From an uncultured Paracoccaceae bacterium (GTDB taxonomy: Bacteria > Pseudomonadota > Alphaproteobacteria > Rhodobacterales > Rhodobacteraceae), in contig CANLEQ010000007.1 in assembly GCA_947489705.1 (NCBI GenBank), positions 29,937 through 93,936 of the forward strand: a DNA stretch of 64,000 nt, written 5' to 3'. The notes under the pieces are model-generated. The model searched no databases. It saw nothing but the letters and a program-made list of their open reading frames with translations, and had not been told where the DNA came from. Every line of letters starts with the position of its first letter. Positions within the stretch are counted from its first letter, which is position 1. Made by a program: the position numbers and the translations under genes. Shown piece after piece: positions 9,737 through 18,687 of the stretch.

Positions 9737-11188
9737 ATGACCAATTCGACAAGAATGCGTTCGCTGATGCTCACGACGGCGCTGACCCTGCCGCTTGCCG
9801 GTGGTGCGTTCGCTCAGGCCATCGAGATCAACGAGGATCAACTGACCGACAAGACCGTCGAATGCCGTGACCTCGGCCTCCTCGTCATGGATATGGACCA
9901 GCTTCCCGAAGCCGTCGACGCCGAGACGGTCGTCGTGGCGATCAACGACGATGTCGCCGAGCAGTGCGTGACGTTGACCGAAGACATCCAGTCCGACGAG
10001 ACGGCAAGCGATCAACAGTCGGCCGACGAAACCGAGAGCGAGCAGACTTCCGAAACGGTCGAGTCGACCGAAGAGGCTACGATCGAAGGTGAGGCAACCG
10101 TCCAGATCCCGGAGCCGAATGTCGACGTTCAGGTTCCCGGCCCTAATGTTCGCGTGAACCCCGGCCAGGCGCAGGTCGACATCACCGAGAACCCGGCGCA
10201 GATCGAGCTTGACCAGCAAGAGCCCACGATCAGCGTGGAGATCCCCGAGATCGTCGTCCGCGTCCAGATTCCCGCGCCTGATGTCTATGTCCTGACGCAG
10301 GACCCCGATGTCAGCGTCAGCACCGCCGACCCCGATGTCGAAGTCGAGCAGGGCGATCCGGTCGTCAACGTGACGCAGCCCGATCCCGAGCTGGACCTCG
10401 ATCTTGATGTGGCAAGCGACGAAAGTGCCGACAGCAATAGCGGTTCGAGCGAAGACGGCAGCACCGAAGTCTCTGGCGACGTCCAAGCCACCGATCCGGA
10501 GCCGCAGATCGAGATTGTGCGCGATGACGAGGAACCGCAGGTCAACATCCAGCAGGCCGAGGCCGAGGTGACCTACCAGTCGGCGGAACCGCAGGTTCAG
10601 TTCATGATGGCGGAAAGCCCCACCATCGAAGTCGAGCAGACCGGCGAACCCAACGTCACGTTCGAGACCGCTGAAGAGCGTGAAGAGCGCCGCGCGGCCT
10701 CCGAAGAGCAACCCTCGAGCGAAACCGACGCCGCCGCGAGCGACGAGCAGGACGCGTCTGCGACCGAGACAACCGATGAGCAAGCATCGGCGACCGACAC
10801 CACGGAAGAGGCATCCGAGGAAGCCGCTCCGGCGACCGAGGATACGGCGTCTGCCGACGCGACCGAAGCCGATACCTCCGGAAGCATGCAGATGGTCACC
10901 GTTTCCGAGCTTCTCGACATGGATGTCGTGCTGGCCAACGGCGAAAATCTGGGAAGCCCCAGTGCCGTGGTCGAGATCAATGGCGAGCCGAACCTCGTGA
11001 TGTCGAGCGGCGGCTTCCTCGGGATCGGCGAAAAGGAAGTTCCTGTCGCGCTGAGCAGCGTCACCATGCAGGACGGACAGCTGATGGTCGACAACTTCAC
11101 CGAGAGCGAAGTCGAGAGCGCCAACGACTTCAACTACGACAGCAGTGCCGAGCTGGCCGACGACGCCGAGGTCGAAATCGGCGGCTGA
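9737..11188 (+). CDS. Exported acidic repeat protein with C-terminal PRC-barrel
   Basis: 483 aa, preceded by GAGGAGA at a good distance from ATG. Residues 1-26 form a clear signal peptide (cut near AFA/Q). Residues about 30-80 form a short globular region with two Cys. Residues about 110-310 are built from short beta-like units of pattern Pro-x-Val-x-Val (for example EPNVDVQVPGPNVRV, DPDVSVSTADPDVEV), followed by a low-complexity Glu/Ser/Thr/Ala/Asp linker to about residue 380. Residues about 384-462 resemble a PRC-barrel (VSELLDMDVVLANGENLG and FLGIGEKEVPVAL). The protein is extremely acidic with few Lys or Arg. I do not recognise a named family for the repeat part. A strong terminator follows, so it is probably monocistronic and well expressed. 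Confidence 0.85.
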   Translation: MTNSTRMRSLMLTTALTLPLAGGAFAQAIEINEDQLTDKTVECRDLGLLVMDMDQLPEAVDAETVVVAINDDVAEQCVTLTEDIQSDETASDQQSADETESEQTSETVESTEEATIEGEATVQIPEPNVDVQVPGPNVRVNPGQAQVDITENPAQIELDQQEPTISVEIPEIVVRVQIPAPDVYVLTQDPDVSVSTADPDVEVEQGDPVVNVTQPDPELDLDLDVASDESADSNSGSSEDGSTEVSGDVQATDPEPQIEIVRDDEEPQVNIQQAEAEVTYQSAEPQVQFMMAESPTIEVEQTGEPNVTFETAEEREERRAASEEQPSSETDAAASDEQDASATETTDEQASATDTTEEASEEAAPATEDTASADATEADTSGSMQMVTVSELLDMDVVLANGENLGSPSAVVEINGEPNLVMSSGGFLGIGEKEVPVALSSVTMQDGQLMVDNFTESEVESANDFNYDSSAELADDAEVEIGG

Positions 11189-11215
11189 TACGCGCCAGAC
11201 AAGCAGTCGCTATAC

Positions 11216-11245
11216 GGGCCGGAGCAATTGCTCCGGCCCTTTTTT
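11216..11245 (+). terminator. Rho-independent terminator after the acidic PRC-barrel gene
   Basis: Perfect 10-bp stem (GGGCCGGAGC at 11216-11225 and GCTCCGGCCC at 11230-11239) with an AATT loop, followed by six T (11240-11245). It ends the rightward acidic-protein transcript and lies against the stop codon of the convergent TSUP gene at 11248. Confidence 0.92.
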
Positions 11246-11247
11246 CG

Positions 11248-12018
11248 TCAGCCGGTGAGGCCGCGCCGGACGAGGTTCAGGCCCGCCACGATCAGGACGA
11301 TCAAGGTCGCACGCCGGAATTTCGACTGATCGAGCCGATCGCCGAGCTGGAACCCGATCCACATCCCCAGAGCCCCCGGGATGAGCAGGAAAACCGACAG
11401 CGGAACGGTCTCGCGGTTCAGGACGCCGGATTGAAGATGTCCGACGAGCAGCGCAGCCGAGCCCAGGCCGAAGACGACGCCCTGGACGGCCATCTGCTTG
11501 GCTTTCGGCGTATCGAGCGCCAGAAGGTAGAGGACCGTCGGCGGCCCCCATGTCCCGGCGAGCCCGCCGAGGATGCCGGCGGCCAGGCCGATGCCCCAGT
11601 CGAACCGCGCCCGCGATCCCGGCGGAACCGTGAAGCGGAAACCGGTCAATTGCAGGATCGACAGCGCGATCACGGGGACACCCAGGACGATATACATGGC
11701 GCGGGCGGGAATGGCGGTCAGGAACTGCGCCGAAACCAGGATCATCACGCACACGACCGCGACGTATCGGCGGTACTCGATCAATGCGTCCCGCGCGGCC
11801 GGGAAACCGGCCCGCAGGACCTGCAGGGCATTCGACATGACGATCGGCAGGATGATCCCGGCAACCACGAGTTGCGGATCGATCAGAACCGAAATGCCGG
11901 AAATCATGATGAGCGGCATGGCGAACCCGACCGCCCCCTTCACGAATCCCGCGAAAAGCGTGACCCAGAAGGCAAATAGAAGAAGGTGGGGCGGGAGGAG
12001 GTCGGTCAGAACATGCAT
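11248..12018 (-). CDS. TauE/SafE (TSUP) family permease
   Basis: Predicted inner-membrane exporter or importer of small sulfur-containing or organic anions; the substrate is not predictable. With ATG at 12018 it is 256 aa with about eight hydrophobic segments, and its first helix contains LFAGFVKGAVGFAMPLIMIS, the family's N-terminal signature; a second half-repeat contains GGLAGTWGPPTVLYLLAL. An in-frame ATG four codons upstream (12030) is equally possible; the long extension to 12342 overlaps recO and is a shadow. It lies 128 nt after recO on the same strand. Confidence 0.85.
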   Translation of the reverse strand: MHVLTDLLPPHLLLFAFWVTLFAGFVKGAVGFAMPLIMISGISVLIDPQLVVAGIILPIVMSNALQVLRAGFPAARDALIEYRRYVAVVCVMILVSAQFLTAIPARAMYIVLGVPVIALSILQLTGFRFTVPPGSRARFDWGIGLAAGILGGLAGTWGPPTVLYLLALDTPKAKQMAVQGVVFGLGSAALLVGHLQSGVLNRETVPLSVFLLIPGALGMWIGFQLGDRLDQSKFRRATLIVLIVAGLNLVRRGLTG

Positions 12019-12146
12019 GGCGCGGACCATGTCGCGCGGGCCCGAAGCATACCAGCCGAAAAACGGCCGCCCCCCGAAGAACGTCCCGAGCGCGGCAAGA
12101 GGGACGCGCCTCGCACGATCTCCCGCGCGGAACGGCAGCCCTGAAG

Positions 12147-12878
12147 CTAAGTGAGGAACTGCCGCTCCATCCGGGCGATGAGGCGCGCGCGCGCAGGCGG
12201 AAGGGCCCGGTCGCCCAGGGCCGGGGCAAGCCACGTCTCGAGGAAATGTCCGGTGATCGCCAGACCCTGCAAAAGCTCCGCGACACTGGCCGGGCCCTGC
12301 CCCAGAAGGCAGGGCGGCAACGGCAGCAGCTTCGGCGCCCAATCGCCGGCCGCGTCGCGCGACACGGCACGTCCGGTCCGCGGAGAGACATAGGCGAGAT
12401 CCTCGCGCGTGGCCGACACGGCGCAGACGCTCAGATCGAGACCGAACCCCATCTGCTCGAGCAGCGAAAGCTCCCAGAAGAGATATGCGAGCGGCCAGTC
12501 CGCATCGACTTCCAGCCGATCGAGCAGGTCGACGCTCTGCGCGTAGAGCAACGGCTGCGCCTCGCGCTCGGGCAGGACGTGGCTCAGCAACGCGGTGATC
12601 GATGACAGCCCCGCCAGCGCCAAGGGGTCGCCGAGCACGCCCGCGCGCGAGCGGACAGGCTCGACCGTGAACGCCCCGAGATGATCCTCAAGCCGGGCGC
12701 GCCATGCGAGCATGAGCTGCGCGCCGGGCTGGATCAGCGGCCCGAGCCTGCGGCCGGTTCCGCCGCGGACGACCCCGGCATGCCTGCCGTGATCCGCCGT
12801 CAGCGTCTCGATGACCGCATTGGCCTCGCCGTGGCGCCGGACCGCGAGGATGACGCCTTCTTCCGACCATTCGATCAT
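12147..12878 (-). CDS. recO: DNA repair protein RecO
   Basis: Recombination mediator that helps load RecA onto gapped DNA with RecR. 243 aa; the N-terminal OB-fold starts [23 protein letters not shown] with the usual GGTGRRLGP segment, followed by the helical C-terminal domain. The zinc-ligand cysteines found in some RecO proteins are not conserved here, which is frequent in this order. It is third in the era-DUF1491-recO series, 51 nt after DUF1491, matching the era-recO neighbourhood of other alphaproteobacteria. Confidence 0.93.
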   Translation of the reverse strand: MIEWSEEGVILAVRRHGEANAVIETLTADHGRHAGVVRGGTGRRLGPLIQPGAQLMLAWRARLEDHLGAFTVEPVRSRAGVLGDPLALAGLSSITALLSHVLPEREAQPLLYAQSVDLLDRLEVDADWPLAYLFWELSLLEQMGFGLDLSVCAVSATREDLAYVSPRTGRAVSRDAAGDWAPKLLPLPPCLLGQGPASVAELLQGLAITGHFLETWLAPALGDRALPPARARLIARMERQFLT

Positions 12879-12929
12879 CCGCCGCGCCTCCGCATCCGTG
12901 TGCCCGAGAGACAGCTATGCGTCATGGGA

Positions 12930-13259
12930 TCACTCGAGCCCCGGCGCATCAAGAAGATGCCGTCCGGCCCTGTCCTCGATCTCCACCACCCAGAGGTCCG
13001 GATCCATCCGTCTCTGCGCCGCGACCGAGGCCGCGACATCCGCTTCGCTGCCCGAGACGAGCTCCATCCAGATGCGCGCGCCGCTCTCCAGGTCGAAACT
13101 GCGCTGATAGGCCCGCGCGGCGCCGTCGAGGGTGGCCACCACCACCAGGACCGCGCCCGCCGTGGCATCGCCGCGCGCGGCGATGAACGCGGTGATCCCC
13201 TCGCCATCGAGCCGGCGCAGATAGGCCCGCACCCAGAAATCCGCGGTCAACCTCGTCAC
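12930..13259 (-). CDS. DUF1491 family protein
   Basis: 109-aa cytoplasmic protein of unknown function. The family hallmark near the N-terminus, TADFWVRAYLRRLDGEGI, and the central YQRSFDLESGARIWMEL are present. Members regularly lie between era and recO in Rhodobacterales, as here (39 nt after era, 51 nt before recO), which suggests a link with ribosome maturation or DNA repair, but no activity is known. No catalytic motif is visible. Confidence 0.88.
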   Translation of the reverse strand: MTRLTADFWVRAYLRRLDGEGITAFIAARGDATAGAVLVVVATLDGAARAYQRSFDLESGARIWMELVSGSEADVAASVAAQRRMDPDLWVVEIEDRAGRHLLDAPGLE

Positions 13260-13298
13260 CTGCGCACCGGACCCCGCCTCGCGGCATCTTCGCCCGGT

Positions 13299-14204
13299 TC
13301 AGCCGCCATCGCGGAAGTCCAGCCCGATCTCGGAATATCGCTCCGCCTCGTCGAGCCAACCGGGGCGGACCTTGATCTGCAGGAAGAGATGGATCTTGCG
13401 CCCCGTGAACGCCTCCAGCTCCGCCCGCGCGGCCTGGGAAATCGCCTTGATCGTCTCGCCCTTGCGGCCGAGCACGATCCCCTTGTGGCCATCGCGCACG
13501 ACGTAGATCACCTGGTCGACACGGGCCGAGCCGTCCTTGCGCTCTTCCCAGCCTTCCGTTTCGACGGTGATCTGATAGGGCAGCTCCTGATGCAGGCGCA
13601 GCGTCAGTTTCTCGCGCGTCATCTCGGCCGCGATCATCCGCAGCGGCAGATCCGCGATCTGGTCCTCGGGATAGAGCCACGGCCCTTCGGGCAGGTTCTG
13701 GGCGAGCCATCGCTTCAGATCGTCCACCCCATGTCCCCGCTCGGCCGAGATCAGGAACGTCTCGGCAAAGCCGTAGCGCTCGTTGAGATCCTTCGTCAGG
13801 CCCAGAAGCACCGGCGCTTCCACCCGATCGATCTTGTTGATGGCCAGCACGACCCGTCCGGGCAGCGCCCGCTCGGCCAGCGTCGCCAGCACCCGCTCGA
13901 CGCCTTCGGTCACACCGCGATGCGCCTCGACCAGCAGCACGACGATATCGGCATCGGCCGCCCCGGACCAGGCCGCCGCCACCATCGCCCGGTCGAGCCG
14001 CCGTCGCGGCTCGAACAGGCCGGGCGTATCGACGAAGACCAGCTGTGCGTCCCCGTCCAGCGCGACGCCGCGGATCCGGGCACGCGTCGTCTGAACCTTG
14101 TGCGTCACGATCGAGACCTTGGCGCCGACCATCCGGTTCAGAAGCGTCGATTTGCCCGCATTGGGCTCGCCCAGAAGGGCCACGAATCCGGCACGTGTCG
14201 TCAT
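13299..14204 (-). CDS. era: GTPase Era
   Basis: Essential GTPase that binds 16S rRNA and promotes 30S maturation. ATG at 14204 gives 301 aa. G1 GEPNAGKST is near residue 12, G2 is in KVQTTRARIRG, G3 is DTPG (in VFVDTPGLFEPRRR), and G4 is NKID. The C-terminal KH domain carries VDQVIYVVRDGHKGIVLGRKG. The open frame continues far upstream to 16385, but that part is antisense to bciA. In relatives era directly follows rnc; here bciA and a DMT gene lie between them. Confidence 0.97.
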   Translation of the reverse strand: MTTRAGFVALLGEPNAGKSTLLNRMVGAKVSIVTHKVQTTRARIRGVALDGDAQLVFVDTPGLFEPRRRLDRAMVAAAWSGAADADIVVLLVEAHRGVTEGVERVLATLAERALPGRVVLAINKIDRVEAPVLLGLTKDLNERYGFAETFLISAERGHGVDDLKRWLAQNLPEGPWLYPEDQIADLPLRMIAAEMTREKLTLRLHQELPYQITVETEGWEERKDGSARVDQVIYVVRDGHKGIVLGRKGETIKAISQAARAELEAFTGRKIHLFLQIKVRPGWLDEAERYSEIGLDFRDGG

Positions 14205-14294
14205 GATGGTCCCTTTCCGAAATGCAGATCCGCCACCTAGCCTATCGTCCCCACTATGGCCAGATCGGACGCTCGCGCCTAGTGTCGGCGTATC

Positions 14295-15278
14295 ATGATG
14301 GATCCCATCCTTCTTCTCGGGGCGAGCGGCACGATCGGCCGTGCGACCTGTAGCGCGCTGCTGGCGCGGGGCCACCGCGTCGTCTGTCCGGTCCGCCACG
14401 GCGCGCCCGCCCTCCCCTCCGGTGCGGTCCGGCGCGTCGCGGACCTGACCGTGCCGCAATCGGTGAGGGCGGACGCGATCGGCGGCGAGCGGTTCGCTGC
14501 CGTAATCTCCTGCCTGGCCTCGCGGAGCGGCACCCCCTCGGAGGCTTGGGCGGTCGACCACCGGGCAACGGTCGATACCGTTTCCGCAGCCCGCGAGGCA
14601 GGTGCGGGTCACGTGGTCCTGCTCTCCGCCATCTGCGTGCAGCGGCCGCATCTCGCCTTCCAGCACGCCAAGCTGGCGGCCGAGGCCGCGGTCATCGCGT
14701 CCGGATTGTCCTATTCCATCGTGCGGCCGACCGCCTTCTTCAAGTCGTTGTCGGGACAGATCGACCGTCTGCGCGCGGGAAAACCGTTTCTCGTCTTCGG
14801 CGACGGGACGCGCACCGCCTGCAAGCCGATCAGCGACCGCGACCTCGCCGCGTTCCTCGCGGAGTGCATGACCGACCCCGCGCGCCGCAACAAGATCCTG
14901 CCCGTCGGCGGTCCCGGCCCCGCGATCACCCCGCGCGCGCAGGGGGACATGCTTTTCCGGCTCATGGGACGCGCGCCGCGCTTTCGACAGGTGCCGCCCG
15001 CGCTTCTGCGCGGCATAGCCACCGGCTTGACCCTCGCCGGAGCGATGTCGCGCCGTGCGCGCGACAAGGCCGAGCTGGCCCGGATCGGGCATTATTACGC
15101 GACGCAGTCGATGCTGGTCTGGGACGCGGACGCGCAGCGGTTCGACGCCGAGGCCACGCCGGAATTCGGGGCCGACCGGCTCGAGGAGCACTACGCGAGG
15201 CTCATCCGGAGCGGGGAAAGCGTCGATCTCGGCGATCACGCGGTCTTCGGTGCGCGCCCCGACCGCACGAGGGTGTAG
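14295..15278 (+). CDS. bciA: 3,8-divinyl (proto)chlorophyllide a 8-vinyl reductase, BciA/DVR type
   Basis: NADPH-dependent reduction of the C8 vinyl group to ethyl in the (bacterio)chlorophyll pathway. 327 aa; N-terminal GASGTIGRATCSALLARGH is the dinucleotide-binding loop. Segments shared with plant DVR and Rhodobacter BciA are unmistakable: VISCLASRSG, VVLLSAICVQRPHLAFQHAK, YSIVRPTAFFKSLSGQ and CKPISDRDLAAFLAECM. Two tandem ATGs (14295 and 14298) can serve as start. It stands alone on the plus strand, inserted between era and a DMT transporter, outside any photosynthesis cluster visible here. Its last 43 bases overlap the convergent DMT gene. Its presence argues that the organism makes bacteriochlorophyll a. 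Confidence 0.92.
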   Translation: MMDPILLLGASGTIGRATCSALLARGHRVVCPVRHGAPALPSGAVRRVADLTVPQSVRADAIGGERFAAVISCLASRSGTPSEAWAVDHRATVDTVSAAREAGAGHVVLLSAICVQRPHLAFQHAKLAAEAAVIASGLSYSIVRPTAFFKSLSGQIDRLRAGKPFLVFGDGTRTACKPISDRDLAAFLAECMTDPARRNKILPVGGPGPAITPRAQGDMLFRLMGRAPRFRQVPPALLRGIATGLTLAGAMSRRARDKAELARIGHYYATQSMLVWDADAQRFDAEATPEFGADRLEEHYARLIRSGESVDLGDHAVFGARPDRTRV

Positions 15279-16120
15279 ATCCCGCTTCCCACGATCAGCA
15301 CGCCTCCGACAAGCGTGGCGAGATCGGGCCGTTCGCCGAAGAGGAGCGCGGCCAGAACGATCGCGATCAGCAAGCGCGAATACCGAAACGGGGCGACGAC
15401 CGAGATTTCGCCGATCCTCATGGCGCCGGTCAGTGCGCTGTAGGCGAGCACGCCGACGATGCCGGCGCCGGCAAGGTGCATGAGCCCGCCTGCATCGGGC
15501 GCCGCGGCCGGCGGTTCGACGGCGAGGATGACGATCCCGGCCAGCATCACCATCGCAAAGCCCGCCGCCCCCAGATGCCGCGACGACAGCCGCGCCGAGC
15601 TTGCCCGGGTGGCAAGGTCCCGCCCCGCAAAGCCGATCGTTCCGGCCACCGCGAAGAGCAACGCGGGCGAAAAGCCGTGATCGAAAGGCCGCAGGATCGT
15701 CAGGACGCCCGCGAACCCCACCGCCATCGCGATCCACCGCCCCGCCCCGACCTTGTCGCCCAGGACCAGCGCGGCCCCGAGCGTGACGACCAGCGGTGCG
15801 GCCTGCAAGATCGCCGAGGCGGTCGCGAGCGGCACGAAGGCGAGCGCCAGCGCATAGAAGAGCCGCCCGGCGATCTCGAAGACCGACCGCCAGATCATCG
15901 CCCGCGACAGGAATGCCGGCGACCACAACCGCTCTCCCGCGCGCCAGCCGAGCGCGAGGAAGATCACGAAGCCGATTGTGCCGAAGATCAGGGTGGCCAG
16001 GCCAGGCGAAACCGTTTGCGTCGCCGACTTGAAGAACGCGTCCTCGATGGCGAAGCCCAGCATCGCCAGAACCATGAGCGACGCGCCCCGCAGATTGGCG
16101 CGTCGGTCGGTCGCGATCAC
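15236..16120 (-). CDS. DMT (EamA) family transporter
   Basis: Predicted inner-membrane drug/metabolite transporter with two five-helix EamA repeats; substrate unknown. A GTG start at 16120, overlapping the rnc stop as GTGA, gives 294 aa, the standard size, and the first helix starts at [16 protein letters not shown]. The frame upstream of that overlaps rnc and is not coding in this phase. The end overlaps bciA by 43 nt in the convergent direction. It is the last gene of the leftward lepB-rnc-DMT overlap chain. Confidence 0.88.
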   Translation of the reverse strand: MIATDRRANLRGASLMVLAMLGFAIEDAFFKSATQTVSPGLATLIFGTIGFVIFLALGWRAGERLWSPAFLSRAMIWRSVFEIAGRLFYALALAFVPLATASAILQAAPLVVTLGAALVLGDKVGAGRWIAMAVGFAGVLTILRPFDHGFSPALLFAVAGTIGFAGRDLATRASSARLSSRHLGAAGFAMVMLAGIVILAVEPPAAAPDAGGLMHLAGAGIVGVLAYSALTGAMRIGEISVVAPFRYSRLLIAIVLAALLFGERPDLATLVGGVLIVGSGIYTLVRSGRAPKTA

Positions 16121-16797
16121 CCGCCGAGCCGCGTGAGCAGGATCTGCGCCGCCTGCTGTTCGGCGGCGCGTTTGCTCGGCGCCTGCGCGGATTCTCTCTC
16201 GCCAGTCTCGAGGCGTACCTCGATGGTGAAAAGTGGGGCGTGATCGGGACCGGTGCGCGCCGTCTCGACATAGCGCGGCGGCGCCAGGCCACGGGCCTGC
16301 GCCCATTCCTGCAGCGCCGTCTTCGCGTCGCGGCTGTCGGCGTCCACGCTGGCGATACGGCCGCCCCAGAGCCGCAGCACGACATCCTTCGCCGCCCCGT
16401 AGCCCCCGTCGCGATAGACCGCCGCGATGACGGCCTCCATCGCGTCGGCCAGCAGCGCTTCCTTGCGTCGCCCGCCCGAAAGCATCTCGGACCGGCCCAG
16501 CCGCAGGACCGCGCCGAGGTCGACCTCGCGGGCCACGTCCGCGCAGGTCTCCTTGCGCACGAGGGCGTTGTAGCGCGGGGCGAGCTGTCCTTCGGGTGCG
16601 TCGGGATCGGCTTCGAGCAGCGCCTCGGCCATCACGAGGCCCAGGACCCGGTCGCCGAGGAACTCCAGCCGCTGGTTGTCGGGCCGCGTCGCCGAGGCGA
16701 TGGAGCCGTGCGTCACCGACCGGATCAACAGACCGGGATCGTCGAATTCGTGGCCCAGCCGCGCCGCGAAGGCCTTCTGCTCGGCCGAGAGTTTCAC
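16117..16797 (-). CDS. rnc: Ribonuclease III
   Basis: Double-strand-specific endoribonuclease for rRNA processing and RNA decay. A GTG start at 16797, within the lepB stop (GTGA), gives 226 aa. The catalytic signature [15 protein letters not shown] is near residue 35 and a second acidic cluster is in [14 protein letters not shown]; the C-terminal dsRNA-binding domain ends with [15 protein letters not shown]. The lepB-rnc coupling is conserved across alphaproteobacteria. A longer open frame extends over lepB but is a shadow. Confidence 0.96.
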   Translation of the reverse strand: MKLSAEQKAFAARLGHEFDDPGLLIRSVTHGSIASATRPDNQRLEFLGDRVLGLVMAEALLEADPDAPEGQLAPRYNALVRKETCADVAREVDLGAVLRLGRSEMLSGGRRKEALLADAMEAVIAAVYRDGGYGAAKDVVLRLWGGRIASVDADSRDAKTALQEWAQARGLAPPRYVETARTGPDHAPLFTIEVRLETGERESAQAPSKRAAEQQAAQILLTRLGG

Positions 16798-17579
16798 ACG
16801 ATCTTCTCGAAGAAGCGGTCGGCCCGCCATGTCCAGAAGAACAGCATCGACCGCCCCGCAGAGGAAAAGATCACGCGGTCCGCACGACCGATGAGATTCT
16901 CGAACGGCACGAAGCCCACGCCCATCGCGTTGGGGCTGACCCGGCTGTCGGTCGAATTGTCGCGGTTGTCGCCCATGAAGAAGTAATGCCCCTCCGGCAC
17001 CGTATAGACGGGCGTGTCGTCGAGCCGCGATTGGCGGATGTTCAGGATATCGTGCGCGACACCTCCGGGCAGCGTCTCGGTGAACCGCTCCTTCACGCAT
17101 TCCCCGCCGAGCCCGACGCCCTGGTTGGCGCATTGCGGCAGATTGCCGATGGGGCCCTGCTTCTCGAAGGTCTCGACGAATTCGCCGGCAGGTTCCTGCG
17201 GGGCTTCCTCGCCATTGATGAAGAGGACACCCCCCTTGACCTGCACGGTGTCGCCCGGCAGGCCGATCAGGCGCTTGATGAAATCGCTGCCCGCCACCGG
17301 GTGGCGGAACACCACGACATCTCCACGCTCGGGCTCGGAGCCGAACCAGCGGCCGTCGATGAAGGTGCACATCGAGAACGGGCACGAATTCTCGGAATAT
17401 CCGTAGGCCATCTTGTTGACGAAGAGGAAGTCCCCCACGAGCAGCGTGTCCTTCATCGATCCCGACGGGATCCAGAACGGCTGGAAGAACAGAGTGCGGA
17501 AGATCCCCGCAATCAGCAGGGCATAGACGACGGTCTTTACCGTCTCGAATATGCCTTCCTTCTTCTCGGCCTTTTCCAT
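16794..17579 (-). CDS. lepB: Signal peptidase I
   Basis: Membrane-anchored serine protease that removes signal peptides from exported proteins. 261 aa with one N-terminal membrane helix (about residues 14-32). Catalytic Ser41 lies in [11 protein letters not shown] and Lys102 in [13 protein letters not shown]; the C-terminal [11 protein letters not shown] motif is intact. A pair of Cys (66 and 71) lies in an insertion after the catalytic Ser. It is followed by overlapping rnc. The ATG at 17577-17579 is the only good start. Confidence 0.96.
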   Translation of the reverse strand: MEKAEKKEGIFETVKTVVYALLIAGIFRTLFFQPFWIPSGSMKDTLLVGDFLFVNKMAYGYSENSCPFSMCTFIDGRWFGSEPERGDVVVFRHPVAGSDFIKRLIGLPGDTVQVKGGVLFINGEEAPQEPAGEFVETFEKQGPIGNLPQCANQGVGLGGECVKERFTETLPGGVAHDILNIRQSRLDDTPVYTVPEGHYFFMGDNRDNSTDSRVSPNAMGVGFVPFENLIGRADRVIFSSAGRSMLFFWTWRADRFFEKIV

Positions 17580-17634
17580 GCGCGTGCGTCCTTTCTTCGA
17601 GACTGCCGCTTCATGGGTGGACGCGCCGGGGCTG

Positions 17635-18114
17635 TCAAGCGACCGAGCCGGCTTCGCCGTAGAGGTTGAGGATATCGTCCTCCATCACATGGCCGGCCCA
17701 CGCGATGCCCCCGTCGGCCGCCGCCACGAAATCCTCGAGCTCGAGACCGTGAAACCTGAAATACGCGTTCGCGACGTTCGGGCGTCCGGCCGCGAAGATC
17801 AGCCGCTCGATACCCGCGAACCGCATCGCCGCGAGGCACATCTCGCAAGGTTGAAGCGTCGTGACCAGCGTCAGACCGGCGAGATCGGTACTCTCGCGCG
17901 TCTTGCACGCCGCGGCAATGGCCACGATCTCGGCGTGGCGCGAGGGGTCGTGGTCGAGATGCACCTCGTTGTCGCCCCATGCCACGACCTCGTCTCCCTC
18001 CATCACGGCCGCGACGATGGGGGCCGCGTGGCCTTTGCGGGCAAGGCCCTGGGCACGGGTCACAGCGCGCGCGAGGGTTCCCTTCTCGTGGTCAGTGGGG
18101 GTGGTTTCAGTCAT
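17635..18114 (-). CDS. Nucleoside/cytidine deaminase-family zinc hydrolase
   Basis: 159-aa single-domain deaminase of the CDA/TadA superfamily. The zinc site is complete: HAEIVAIAAA supplies the His and the proton-shuttling Glu, and PCEMCLAAM supplies the two Cys. The ATG at 18114 is preferred because GGAG precedes it by about 7 bases; a 7-codon extension to 18135 is possible. Sequence alone does not separate guanine deaminase, tRNA adenosine deaminase and other specificities; the short loop after HAE and the lack of a typical TadA C-terminus favour a free-base or nucleoside substrate. It lies between acpS and lepB on the same strand. Confidence 0.82.
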   Translation of the reverse strand: MTETTPTDHEKGTLARAVTRAQGLARKGHAAPIVAAVMEGDEVVAWGDNEVHLDHDPSRHAEIVAIAAACKTRESTDLAGLTLVTTLQPCEMCLAAMRFAGIERLIFAAGRPNVANAYFRFHGLELEDFVAAADGGIAWAGHVMEDDILNLYGEAGSVA

Positions 18115-18183
18115 CGTATCGCTCCGCAACGGCATCGTTTCCGCCGAACGTAGCGTCGAAGGCCCGGTTGCGCGCGCGACCGT

Positions 18184-18591
18184 TCAGCGCATGGGGAGCG
18201 GCCGCGCCTCGATCACCACGAAGGCCTGCGCCCAGGGATGATCGTCGGTCAAAGTGACATGGATGATCGCCTCGTGCCCCGACGGCGTCATCTGCGCCAG
18301 CCGCTCGGCGGCCCATCCGGTGACGCTCATCACCGGCTGACCGGACGCAAGGTTGGCGACCGCCATGTCCTTCCAGGCGATCCCCATCCGCAACCCCGTG
18401 CCGAGTGCCTTAGAGCAGGCCTCCTTGGCCGCCCAGCGCTTGGCGTAGGTGCCCGCAATGTCCGCGCGCCTCTCGGCCTTGGCCTGTTCGGTCTCGGTGA
18501 AGACACGGTTGCGGAACCGGTCGCCGAAACGCTCGAGCGTCCCGGCGATCCGTTCGATATTGGCAAGATCCGTCCCGATACCGAGGATCAT
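18184..18591 (-). CDS. acpS: Holo-[acyl-carrier-protein] synthase
   Basis: Transfers phosphopantetheine from CoA to apo-ACP. 135 aa from ATG at 18591 (a GTG two codons earlier is possible). The metal ligand Asp in [12 protein letters not shown] and the Glu in [15 protein letters not shown] are both present, as is the terminal [15 protein letters not shown] strand. It lies in the usual acpS-lepB-rnc group, with the deaminase between acpS and lepB. Confidence 0.95.
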   Translation of the reverse strand: MILGIGTDLANIERIAGTLERFGDRFRNRVFTETEQAKAERRADIAGTYAKRWAAKEACSKALGTGLRMGIAWKDMAVANLASGQPVMSVTGWAAERLAQMTPSGHEAIIHVTLTDDHPWAQAFVVIEARPLPMR

Positions 18592-18687
18592 GAGCACCGT
18601 TCCCGCATGGCGGCCCCCGCTTGCCGGTCGAGGCGCGCGCGAGGATCGCTCATCCCGCCCGCGCCCCGAGGGGCCGTCCGGCCGGGA

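Noticed and set aside
9650..10783. A 377-codon minus-strand frame opposite the acidic protein
   Set aside because: Its Leu/Asp/Gly repeats mirror the codon pattern of the acidic repeats. The plus-strand frame has the signal peptide, ribosome site and terminator.
13299..16385. A 1028-codon open frame on the minus strand
   Set aside because: Only its last 301 codons (era, from 14204) resemble a protein family. The rest is antisense to bciA and out of frame with the DMT and rnc genes; long shadow frames are expected at this GC content.
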